The notes below the pieces were generated by a model. That model saw nothing but the letters and a program-made list of their open reading frames with translations. It had not been told where the DNA came from and searched no databases. The translations under genes were made by a program, and so were the position numbers. A stretch of 64,000 nucleotides of DNA from Streptomyces sp. NRRL F-5135 (lineage in GTDB: Bacteria > Actinomycetota > Actinomycetes > Streptomycetales > Streptomycetaceae), in contig NZ_JOHR01000018.1 in assembly GCF_000719775.1 (NCBI RefSeq), positions 62,001 through 126,000 on the forward strand, in the 5' to 3' direction. Shown in pieces: positions 28,240 through 35,252 of the stretch. The first letter of the stretch is position 1; each line of letters starts with the position of its first letter.

Positions 28240-28404
28240 GGCAACCCCTGTTCCCCCAATTCCCCGCAGATTAGCGCCAGTACGGTGCGGATGCGAGGTG
28301 TCTGAGGAAGGACGACGGATGCCGCCCTCCCGGTTCTCGGCAACGGCCACGGACCGCGCCGAGCAGCCGCGGGACACCGCTCACCTGGCATTAAGCTGAG
28401 CACC

Positions 28405-28584
28405 ATGTATTTCACCGACCGCGGGATCGAGGAGCTGGAGAAGCGGCGCGGCGAGGAGGAGGTCACTTTCGAGTGGCTGGCCGAACAGCTGCGTACGTTC
28501 GTGGACCTCAACCCCGACTTCGAGGTCCCGGTCGAACGGCTGGCGACCTGGCTGGCCCGGCTGGACGACGACGAGGACGAGTAG
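28405..28584 (+). CDS. DUF6104-type conserved small protein (59 residues)
   Basis: A short acidic protein beginning MYFTDRGIEELEKRRGEEE and ending LDDDEDE, with a central WLAEQLRTFVDLNPDF helix. It matches from memory a very conserved small streptomycete family (DUF6104) of unknown function. The ATG has no Shine-Dalgarno; TAAGCT at 28392-28397 is 7 nt upstream, the spacing expected of a -10 for a leaderless mRNA. It is divergent from the protease array (165 nt between starts). Strong conservation and small size suggest a structural or regulatory helper, but nothing in the sequence defines a role. Confidence 0.85.
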   Translation: MYFTDRGIEELEKRRGEEEVTFEWLAEQLRTFVDLNPDFEVPVERLATWLARLDDDEDE

Positions 28585-28678
28585 CGCGCCCGGGTAGTAC
28601 GCCGAGCAGCCCGCCGGGCGGCTCACCCGCCACGGGCCGCCCGACCCGCGCGTTGTTCCCTCGAGACCCGCGCCCGCG

Positions 28679-29662
28679 TCATTCACCGGCGGCCACGTAC
28701 CGGCCTCTGCCCTCGTCGTCCTCGTCCTCCTCGTCGGGCCATTCCTGCTCGGAGAGGTCGACCACGACACCGGACGGCTCAAGAGCGTCCCGGACGCGCC
28801 GCATCATCGCGTCGGACAGGAAGTGGTGGCGCAGGTCGAGCCGTCGCAGGTGGGTGAGGGGCCGGCCGTGCAGCAGCGCCTCGGCCCCGGCGTCGGACAG
28901 GGTGCCCAGCCCCAGAGCCAGGGAGGTGAGCTGAGCGACGACGGGGGCGGTGGCCACGGCGGCGGCTATCTCGTCCTGAAGATCGGCGTTCCGCAGGCCC
29001 AGGTGGCGCAGGGCCGGCAGGCAACTTCCGTCCAGGATGGGGGCGAGGTCCTCCACCATGGCGGTGCGGCCATAGGCCTCGACTCCGAGCCACAGGTCCA
29101 GGTGTTCCAGGTTGGGCAGGTCGGAGGAGACGATGCCGTGGACGACCGCGCCGGGCAGGCCGCCGTTCTCCAGGCGGAGCGTGCGCAGGCCCGTGTGGCG
29201 CAGCGGCGGGAATTCCAGGCCCGGCACGCCGCCGTAGCCGCCGCGTGAGCCGCGGACCGCCAGTTCCTTCAGGCGCGGGTACGCGGCCAGGATCGGGGAG
29301 ACGTCGCCCTGGACGATCCAGGACAGCTCGCACTCCATGAACTCCAGGTCGGCGAGGTAGAGGGCGTCGAGACCCGTGAGGCGGTCCTTCGCGGCGTCGA
29401 GTCGTTCGGCCGTCTCGTCGGGGCCGCCGCCGTCGTACTCGGAGCCGTACGCGCCCTGGCCGAGGACGAGGGCGCGTACGCGCGCCGGATCGACGGTGTC
29501 GAGGAAACGTTCCCAGGCGTCGTCGAAGTCCTCCTCGTCGTCGGCCCGGGCGAGTTTCCACGCGACCGTCTCCGCCGCCGGCAACGGCTCCTCGCCCTCG
29601 TCCGGGAGGGGGAAGTCGAAGACGGGCAGGCCGTGCAGTTCCGTGATGTGCTCGATGGTCAA
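28679..29662 (-). CDS. STM4015-family leucine-rich-repeat protein
   Basis: A 327-residue cytoplasmic protein with leucine-rich repeats of the type LxxLxLxxxxL (LRTLRLENGGLPG, LEHLDLWLGVEA, LRHLGLRNADLQ, LTSLALGLGTLSD, LRRLDLRHHFLSD). It starts with the family-typical TELHGLPVFDF. The assigned start is TTG 29662, because homologues begin at this point. No Shine-Dalgarno is obvious, and the frame is open far upstream. In other bacteria STM4015 is part of a small STM4011-STM4015 cluster; here it stands alone. The C-terminus is Asp/Glu-rich. Its partner and role are unknown; LRR solenoids usually bind proteins. Confidence 0.8.
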   Translation of the reverse strand: MTIEHITELHGLPVFDFPLPDEGEEPLPAAETVAWKLARADDEEDFDDAWERFLDTVDPARVRALVLGQGAYGSEYDGGGPDETAERLDAAKDRLTGLDALYLADLEFMECELSWIVQGDVSPILAAYPRLKELAVRGSRGGYGGVPGLEFPPLRHTGLRTLRLENGGLPGAVVHGIVSSDLPNLEHLDLWLGVEAYGRTAMVEDLAPILDGSCLPALRHLGLRNADLQDEIAAAVATAPVVAQLTSLALGLGTLSDAGAEALLHGRPLTHLRRLDLRHHFLSDAMMRRVRDALEPSGVVVDLSEQEWPDEEDEDDEGRGRYVAAGE

Positions 29663-29800
29663 GGTGGGCGCCCCGGGCTCGTACGGTGGCCGGCGCGGAA
29701 GCCGGCGCCGGCCCGTGCACCGCTTTTCTACCAACCGCCGCGGACACCCGTGGGACGAATCCGGGTCCCGGCCCGGCGGACCACGTGGCGCCGGGCCCGG

Positions 29801-29829
29801 TTGACCGGATGCCGCCTCCGTTTTAGCCT
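29801..29829 (+). promoter_or_regulatory. Promoter of the tetR gene
   Basis: TTGACC at 29801-29806 and TAGCCT at 29824-29829 are separated by exactly 17 nt, a good vegetative (HrdB-type) promoter about 65 nt before the tetR start. Confidence 0.7.
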
Positions 29830-29839
29830 CGACCTGTCG

Positions 29840-29854
29840 CGGAGGCAGCCTCCG
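29840..29854. promoter_or_regulatory. Inverted-repeat operator just downstream of the tetR promoter
   Basis: CGGAGGC-A-GCCTCCG is a perfect 7-bp inverted repeat around one base, lying at about +4 to +18. A further half-site GCCTCCGTTT sits in the promoter spacer (29815-29824) and is repeated at 29848-29857. This arrangement fits TetR autorepression. Confidence 0.65.
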
Positions 29855-29894
29855 TTTCACTGGATCCGCGAGATCGCGTCAGGCGGGAGAGCGT

Positions 29895-30491
29895 ATGAGC
29901 GTCAAGGGGCAGCGGGGACCCAGGCTCCGAGCGGATGTCCAGCGCAACCGTGCGGCCCTCCTGGAAGCGGCGCAGCGTCATTTCCTGAGATTCGGGGTCG
30001 GTACCTCGCTGGAGGCGGTGGCCAAGGAGGCGGGTGTCGGGCCCGGCACGCTGTACCGGCACTTTCCCACCCGGGAGGCGCTGCTGGCGGCCGTGTTGCA
30101 GACGCGCTCGGAGGAGCTGATGGCGCGCCGGGCGGAGATCGCACAGCTCGGTGACGCCTCCCGGGCACTGCGGCACTGGCTGCGGGCCATGGAGGAGTAC
30201 TTCAGCGCCTTCAGCGGACTGCCGGAACCGCTCATGGCCGCGGCCAGGGCGCAGGAGCCGGGCAATCCGCTCACCCTTCCCTGCGACCTCCTCATCACCA
30301 CCACCGAGGAGTACGTGCGGGCCGCGCAGCTCGCGGGGCACGCGAGAGCGTCGGTAACGGGGTACGACCTCTTCCTCGCGGCCGTTTCCGTTGCCTGGAT
30401 CAAGGGAACCGGCGCGACCGACGAGGAGTCGCTCGACCGCCTGCGCGCACTCGTCGAAAGCGGATACCGCGAGCGGGAGAACCCGGCATAG
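29895..30491 (+). CDS. TetR-family transcriptional regulator
   Basis: A 198-residue regulator. The N-terminal helix-turn-helix shows the family pattern ALLEAAQRHFLRFGV, then TSLEAVAKEAGVGPGTLYRHFPTREALL. The C-terminal ligand domain resembles the SbtR-like class, with AMEEYFSAFSGLPEPLM. GGGAG lies 6 nt before the ATG. A perfect inverted repeat sits in its leader, so it probably represses itself. The next two genes on the same strand encode a dinucleotide-binding reductase and a nitroreductase. Regulators of this class often control such redox genes, so they are likely targets, though the spacing (196 nt with a hairpin) suggests a separate promoter. Confidence 0.93.
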   Translation: MSVKGQRGPRLRADVQRNRAALLEAAQRHFLRFGVGTSLEAVAKEAGVGPGTLYRHFPTREALLAAVLQTRSEELMARRAEIAQLGDASRALRHWLRAMEEYFSAFSGLPEPLMAAARAQEPGNPLTLPCDLLITTTEEYVRAAQLAGHARASVTGYDLFLAAVSVAWIKGTGATDEESLDRLRALVESGYRERENPA

Positions 30492-30495
30492 ACCA

Positions 30496-30524
30496 CCGGC
30501 CGCCCCTGCACAGGGAGCGGCCGG
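30496..30524 (+). terminator. Hairpin after the tetR gene
   Basis: CCGGCCGCCCCTG and CAGGGAGCGGCCGG pair with a single mismatch or bulge 5 nt after the tetR stop. Confidence 0.5.
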
Positions 30525-30561
30525 ATACAGGGAGCGGCCGGATACAGGGAGCGGCCGGATA
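30511..30561. repeat. Three identical 17-bp tandem repeats
   Basis: CAGGGAGCGGCCGGATA occurs three times head to tail at 30511-30527, 30528-30544 and 30545-30561, between the tetR and reductase genes. The first copy is one arm of the tetR hairpin, so each copy can pair with the same upstream arm. Confidence 0.9.
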
Positions 30562-30687
30562 CGTCTTCGGGGAGGCCCGGCGCCCGGCCCCTTCCCGGAA
30601 TGGCCGACTGGTCGGCCCGGAATCACACAGTCATCACACCTCGCCACCTCCTCCTTGAGAGTGGCGCGACCTCGATAGGGACACATC

Positions 30688-31422
30688 ATGAGAATTGCCG
30701 TCATAGGCGCAGGGGAGATCGGGAAGACGCTGGCGCGCACGTTCAGTGCGGGCGGACACGACGTGCAGGTGGCGAACTCCCGGGGTCCCGAGACCGTCGG
30801 CTCCGACGTGCTGGAGTTCGGGGCGCACGCGGCGAGGGCGGCGGACGCCGTGCAGGACAAGGACGTGGTGATCCTGTCCGTTCCCTTCGGGCGGATCCCG
30901 TCCGTGGCGGGACTCATCGCCTCCGTGCCCAGTGAGACCGTGGTCATCGACACCTCCAACTACTTCCCTCACCTGAGCGGCCCCATCGAGGCGGTGGAGA
31001 GCGGCCAGGTGGAGAGCCTGTGGGTCGCCGAGCAGCTGGGGCGCTCCGTGGTCAAGGCATGGAACGCCGCCCTGGCAGGCACCTTGCGGACCAAGGGGGT
31101 ACCGGCGGGAACTCCGGGCCGTATCGCGCTCCCGGTCGCCGCGGACGCCGACGAGGCACGGCACGTGGCCATGCGCCTGGTGGACGAGAGCGGCTTCGAC
31201 CCCTTCGACGCCGGCGCCCTGGCCGACTCCTGGCGCCAGCAGCCGATGACGCCCGCCTACTGCACCGAGCTGAGCCTCGAGGACCTGGGGCCGGCCCTGG
31301 AAGCAGCCGACAAGGCCGCGGCTCCGCGAAACCGTGACCGCCAGATGGAGCGCTTCGCCGCCCTCACCTCCACCCCCACGCTGGAGGATGCCGTCGAACT
31401 GAACCGCTCCCTTCACCGCTGA
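30688..31422 (+). CDS. NADPH-dependent F420-reductase-like dinucleotide-binding protein
   Basis: A 244-residue Rossmann-fold oxidoreductase. The N-terminus MRIAVIGAGEIGKTLAR is a glycine-rich dinucleotide site, and ANSRGPETV at the end of the second strand is typical of NADP-binding F420-reductase-like proteins. ILSVPFGRIPSV and VVIDTSNYFP follow. Members move hydride between NADP and F420 or related substrates, but this distant class has several functions. An AGGGA sits 8 nt before the ATG. It precedes the nitroreductase gene by 79 nt in the same direction, so the two may form a redox operon under the nearby TetR protein. The substrate is not evident. Confidence 0.82.
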   Translation: MRIAVIGAGEIGKTLARTFSAGGHDVQVANSRGPETVGSDVLEFGAHAARAADAVQDKDVVILSVPFGRIPSVAGLIASVPSETVVIDTSNYFPHLSGPIEAVESGQVESLWVAEQLGRSVVKAWNAALAGTLRTKGVPAGTPGRIALPVAADADEARHVAMRLVDESGFDPFDAGALADSWRQQPMTPAYCTELSLEDLGPALEAADKAAAPRNRDRQMERFAALTSTPTLEDAVELNRSLHR

Positions 31423-31501
31423 CGCTCCCGGTGCCGCTGACCCGTCCCGCCCGCCCCGAAACAGGGGCTCACGGAATCGACCACACTCCAAAGGACACGC
31501 T

Positions 31502-32209
31502 TTGCCCACCACCGCCATACCCTTCACCGACCTCGCGCGGTCCCGGCGCTCCGTGCGGAAGTTCCTGCCCGCCCCACTGCCCCCTTCGGACATCCGTGAC
31601 GTGCTGGAAGATGCCCAGACAGCCCCGTCGAACTGCAACACCCAGCCGTGGACGGTGCACATCGTCTCGGGAGCGAAACGAGACGCCCTGAGCAAAGAAC
31701 TGCTCCGGGCCGACGAGGAGGGGCGGTTCTCCTACGACTTCACCTTCGACTACGCCGACTTCGGCGAGGGCACCTACCTCGACCGGGCGCACCATCACGC
31801 CGCGACCCTCTACGAAGCCCTGGGCATACCGCGCTCGGACCGGGCGGCCAGGAAGGCGGCAGCCCGGGAGAACCTGAACTTCTACGGCGCTCCGCACGTC
31901 GCCTTTCTTTTCATGCCGGCGTTCGGCGACGCGGTGCGGGCCGCCGGGGACATCGGCATGTACGCGCAGAACTTCCTGCTGTCGCTGACAGCCCGTGGCC
32001 TCGACGGCATCCCGCAGACCATGCTCGGGTTCTACGCCGACACCGTCCGCGAGTTCCTGGGCGTTCCGGAGGAACTCAAGCTGCTCTTCGGCATTTCCTT
32101 CGGCACCGCCGATCAGGCCGCGCCGGCCAACGGCTTCCGTATGGGGCGCGTGCCGCTGGAGCAGAGCGTCGTCCTGCACGAAACTCCCGGAGTCCTCGAC
32201 GCGCGATGA
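31502..32209 (+). CDS. Nitroreductase-family flavoprotein
   Basis: A 235-residue FMN-dependent oxidoreductase. The family start RSRRSVRKFLPAPL is followed by EDAQTAPSNCNTQPW, the FMN-binding and dimer element, and the C-terminal GISFGTADQAAPANGFRMGR phosphate-binding loop. Members reduce nitro-aromatics, quinones or enones with NAD(P)H as homodimers. The start is TTG 31502, preceded by AAAGGA. It lies downstream of a dinucleotide-binding reductase and a TetR gene, consistent with an electrophile-response group. The insert with YDFTFDYADFGEG is longer than in minimal nitroreductases. The natural substrate is unknown. Confidence 0.9.
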   Translation: MPTTAIPFTDLARSRRSVRKFLPAPLPPSDIRDVLEDAQTAPSNCNTQPWTVHIVSGAKRDALSKELLRADEEGRFSYDFTFDYADFGEGTYLDRAHHHAATLYEALGIPRSDRAARKAAARENLNFYGAPHVAFLFMPAFGDAVRAAGDIGMYAQNFLLSLTARGLDGIPQTMLGFYADTVREFLGVPEELKLLFGISFGTADQAAPANGFRMGRVPLEQSVVLHETPGVLDAR

Positions 32210-32248
32210 GGGGAGCCTCCCGCTCCCCTCGCTCCGGCCCCACTGACC

Positions 32249-32276
32249 TTGACTTCCCGCAGGCGCGATATATCGT
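32249..32276 (+). promoter_or_regulatory. Promoter with embedded palindromic operator of the DUF4097-padR pair
   Basis: TTGACT (32249-32254) and TATCGT (32271-32276) have a 16-nt spacer. The perfect palindrome CGATATATCG (32266-32275) covers the -10, and a related CGCGATATGTTGCG follows about 22 nt later. AT-rich palindromes overlapping -10 are typical PadR operators, suggesting autorepression. Confidence 0.65.
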
Positions 32277-32327
32277 GTTCACAGGGACGCGATATGTTGC
32301 GTCATGACCGCCCAAGGAGGGTCACCC

Positions 32328-33239
32328 ATGACCGAGTCGACGTGGGAAGTCGCCGAACCCCGGAAGCTCGCCTTCGACGCCCCGGTGACCGCCCTCAACG
32401 TGCGCGTCGTCAACGGGACGGTGAACGTCGTCGGCGCGGAGAGCGACGGCGCCCGGCTGGAGGTGTCCCGGATCGAGGGGCCTCCGCTGATCGTGAGCCT
32501 CGCCGGTTCGACGCTGACCGTCGCGTACGAGGACCTGCCCTGGAAGGGCTTCCTCAAGTGGCTCGACCCCAAGGGCTGGCGGCGCGACGCCGTCGTCACC
32601 CTCACCGTCCCGGCCGGCACGGCCGTCGAGGTCGGGGTGGTCGGCGCCGGGGCCGTGGTGTCCGGGGTGCGCGGGCCCACGGACGTCCGGGGGGTCAGCG
32701 GTGACACGACGCTCGTCGGCATGTCGGGCAGGGTCAACGCCGAGACGGTGTCCGGCAATCTGGAGGCCCAGGCGGTAACCGGCGACCTGCGCTTCCACTC
32801 CGTATCGGGGGATCTGACGGTCGTCGAGGGCGCGGGCTCCTCCGTACACGCCGATTCCGTCAGCGGCGACATGGTCGTCGATCTCCATTCGACGGACCGG
32901 CCCACGGACATCCAGCTCAACACGGTCTCCGGGGAGGTCGCGATCCGCCTGCCGCACCCCGCCGACGCGCGAGTCGAGGCGAACACGGCGAGCGGTACGG
33001 TCTCCAACGCGTTCGAGGACCTGCGGGTGAGCGGACGGTGGGGCGCGAAGCGGATCACCGGCACGCTCGGGGCGGGCACGGGCACGCTCAAGGCGACGAC
33101 GGTGTCCGGGGCGATCGCCCTGCTGCGGCGGCCCCCGTCGGAGGAGGACCCGCGCGAGCGGGTGCCCGCCGACGCCGCGCGGACGGACGCCGTACCGGGG
33201 GCCGACGACGCCGTACCGACCCATTCGAAGGAGCTCTGA
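32328..33239 (+). CDS. DUF4097-family beta-strand-repeat protein
   Basis: A 303-residue protein built of short repeated beta strands with the rhythm VSGxxxxxxVxGxLxxxxVSGDLxxxxVxG (for example VSGDTTLVGMSG, VSGNLEAQAVTGDL, VSGDLTVVEGAG, VSGDMVVDLHS), forming a right-handed beta solenoid. There is no signal peptide or membrane segment, so it should be cytoplasmic. AAGGAGG is 7 nt upstream of ATG 32328. The padR gene begins 1 nt after its stop, and this DUF4097-PadR pairing is common in streptomycetes. A role as envelope-stress sensor or PadR partner is possible but unproven. Confidence 0.87.
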   Translation: MTESTWEVAEPRKLAFDAPVTALNVRVVNGTVNVVGAESDGARLEVSRIEGPPLIVSLAGSTLTVAYEDLPWKGFLKWLDPKGWRRDAVVTLTVPAGTAVEVGVVGAGAVVSGVRGPTDVRGVSGDTTLVGMSGRVNAETVSGNLEAQAVTGDLRFHSVSGDLTVVEGAGSSVHADSVSGDMVVDLHSTDRPTDIQLNTVSGEVAIRLPHPADARVEANTASGTVSNAFEDLRVSGRWGAKRITGTLGAGTGTLKATTVSGAIALLRRPPSEEDPRERVPADAARTDAVPGADDAVPTHSKEL

Positions 33240-33240
33240 C

Positions 33241-34203
33241 ATGGCGGTCTTCGCCCACGGCCGACTCCGGCTCTACCTGCTCAAGCTCCTGGACGAGGCA
33301 CCGCGCCACGGCTACGAGGTGATCCGGCTGCTGGAGGAGCGCTTCCAGGGCCTGTACGCGCCGTCCGCCGGCACCGTCTACCCCCGGCTGGCCAAGCTGG
33401 AGGCGGAGGGACTGGTCACCCACGCCACCGAAGGCGGCCGCAAGGTCTACTCGATCACCGACGCCGGCCGCGCGGAACTGGCCGGGCGCAGCGGCGAGCT
33501 GGCCGACCTGGAGCTGGAGATCCGCGAATCCGTGTCCGAACTGGCGGCCGAGATACGCGATGACGTCCGGGGCGCGGCGGGCGCGCTGCGCAGCGAGATG
33601 CGCGCGGCGGCCACCGAGACCCGTAAGACGTCCGGCACGCGGACCGGCAGCCGGCCGGACTGGGAGGGGAACCTCACCGACAACGAGTCCTGGCGCGTGG
33701 CGAAGGAGGAGCTGCGGCGCGCGAAGCAGGAGTGGAAGGAACAGGCCCGCCGGGCGAAGGACGAGTCCCGCCGGGCCCGCGAGGACGCACAGCAGGCCCG
33801 CCGCCAGGCACAGGAGGCGCAGGAGACGGCGCGCCGCGAGATGCAGCGGATAGCGAAGCAGGTCCAGGACCAGGTCCAGGACCACTTCGCGCGCGGCGAC
33901 TGGCCGTCGGGCGTACGGGAGGGCCTGTCCGAACTGGCCGGCCGGCTGGGGGGCCTGACGGGCTCGGCCTGGCCGCCGTACGTCAAGCCGGAACCGGCGG
34001 GGACGGCCGACTGGGCAGAGGACACCCCGGAGACCGGCGATCCGGCCCGGGACCTGGACCGGCTGCTGGACCGCTTCCGCGACGACATCAGGGACGCGGC
34101 CCGGGACAACGGGGTGACGCCGGAGCAACTGACCGAGGTACGGCGCCACTTGTCCACGGCCGCGGCCCACATCGGCGCGGTGCTGCGCACGGGCGACCGG
34201 TGA
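33241..34203 (+). CDS. PadR-family regulator with long helical tail
   Basis: A 320-residue regulator. The N-terminal winged helix has LLKLLDEAPRHGYEVIRLLEERF, SAGTVYPRLAKLEAEGLV and the wing KVYSITDAGR. Instead of the usual short C-terminal dimer helix there are about 220 residues rich in Ala, Arg, Glu and Gln (such as RRAKQEWKEQARRAKDE), predicted to form a long coiled coil. ATG 33241 follows AAGGAGC within the end of the upstream gene, so both are co-translated. A palindrome over the shared promoter suggests autoregulation. The extended coil may bind another protein or DNA, or report membrane state. Confidence 0.93.
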   Translation: MAVFAHGRLRLYLLKLLDEAPRHGYEVIRLLEERFQGLYAPSAGTVYPRLAKLEAEGLVTHATEGGRKVYSITDAGRAELAGRSGELADLELEIRESVSELAAEIRDDVRGAAGALRSEMRAAATETRKTSGTRTGSRPDWEGNLTDNESWRVAKEELRRAKQEWKEQARRAKDESRRAREDAQQARRQAQEAQETARREMQRIAKQVQDQVQDHFARGDWPSGVREGLSELAGRLGGLTGSAWPPYVKPEPAGTADWAEDTPETGDPARDLDRLLDRFRDDIRDAARDNGVTPEQLTEVRRHLSTAAAHIGAVLRTGDR

Positions 34204-34510
34204 CAAGTGCCGGGTGACGGGTCACGGGTGACCGGCGACGGCTGCCGGGTGCCGGGTGCCGGGTGCCGGACGACGAGGCACAGATGACCGGCGACAGCCG
34301 CCGGATGACGGGTCGCGGGTGGTGGGTCGCGGGTGGTGGGTCACGGGTGACCGGCGACGAGCGGCCAGGGACGGACTACGGGTGGCCGGGCCGCGCGGTC
34401 GTCGCGTACGCCGACCCCGGGGCCGTACGGGCCGACCGGTGGCGACCGACGGCCGCGTGGCCACCGGCCGGTGGCCCCCGACGGGCAGCCGGCCGTCCGA
34501 CGGCCGGCCG
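34204..34510. repeat. Repeat-rich intergenic region
   Basis: This 307-nt gap between two convergent genes holds no gene. It contains a 21-bp direct repeat (GGGTCACGGGTGACCGGCGAC at 34219-34239 and 34338-34358), each with the internal palindrome GGTCACGGGTGACC, three GCCGGGT units at about 34244-34265 and two GGGTCGCGGGTGGT units at about 34310-34337. It may act as a bidirectional terminator. Confidence 0.75.
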
Positions 34511-35164
34511 TCAGCGGTCGGTGAGCATTCCCGCGTCGTGGGCCAGGACCGCGGCCTGTACGCGGTTGGCGCAGCCCGTGCGCGTGAGGATGCGGCTGAT
34601 GTGCGCCTTGACCGTACTCGCGCTCATGTACAGCTGATCGGCGATCTCCGCGTTCGACAGGCCCGTGCCGAGCAGCCGCAGGACGTTCCGCTCGGCGTCG
34701 GTGAGGTCCGCCGTCCTGCGCAGGGCCGCCTCGGTGCCCTGGCCGGACCGTACATGACGGTCCAGCAGCTGCCGGGTGATCCGGGGCGCCAGGACCGGCT
34801 CGCCCTCGGCGGCCAGGCGCACCGAGCGGATCAGCTCCGTGGGGCCGGTGTCCTTGAGCAGGAACCCCGTCGCGCCGGCCCGCAGCGCCCGGTTCACGCT
34901 CCGCTCCTCGCCGAAGGCCGTCAGCATCACCACATGGGTGCGGGGCGAGGCCTGTCCGATCTCCTCGGCGGCGGCTATCCCGTCCTTGCCCGGCATCTGG
35001 ATGTCGAGCAGCGCCACGTCGATGTCCTGGCCCCGGCATGCCTCGACCGCCCCGCGGCCGTCAGCCGCCTCGGCCACCACCTCGATGTCGTCCGCGTTCT
35101 CCAGGACCAGTCGGATGCCGACGCGCATCAGCCGCTCGTCGTCGGCGATGAGAACTCGGATCAT
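34511..35164 (-). CDS. NarL/LuxR-type response regulator
   Basis: A 217-residue response regulator. The receiver has IADDERL, the phospho-acceptor Asp in VALLDIQMPGKDG, MLTAFGEE, and the Lys in GFLLKDTGP. The C-terminal HTH is LuxR-type: LTDAERNVLRLLGTGLSNAEIA, then SASTVKAHISRILTR. It is encoded 88 nt downstream of a HisKA_3 sensor kinase on the same strand and forms its cognate pair. No signal or target is evident. It reads toward the padR gene, and the repeat-rich gap separates them. Confidence 0.94.
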   Translation of the reverse strand: MIRVLIADDERLMRVGIRLVLENADDIEVVAEAADGRGAVEACRGQDIDVALLDIQMPGKDGIAAAEEIGQASPRTHVVMLTAFGEERSVNRALRAGATGFLLKDTGPTELIRSVRLAAEGEPVLAPRITRQLLDRHVRSGQGTEAALRRTADLTDAERNVLRLLGTGLSNAEIADQLYMSASTVKAHISRILTRTGCANRVQAAVLAHDAGMLTDR

Positions 35165-35252
35165 CGCCTCATCGTAGACGCCGTCCCCGCACCGCCCGCG
35201 GGCCGGTGCGCGCGGCGTCGGGCGCGGTGCGCCGTCGGCCGTACCGTCCCGA

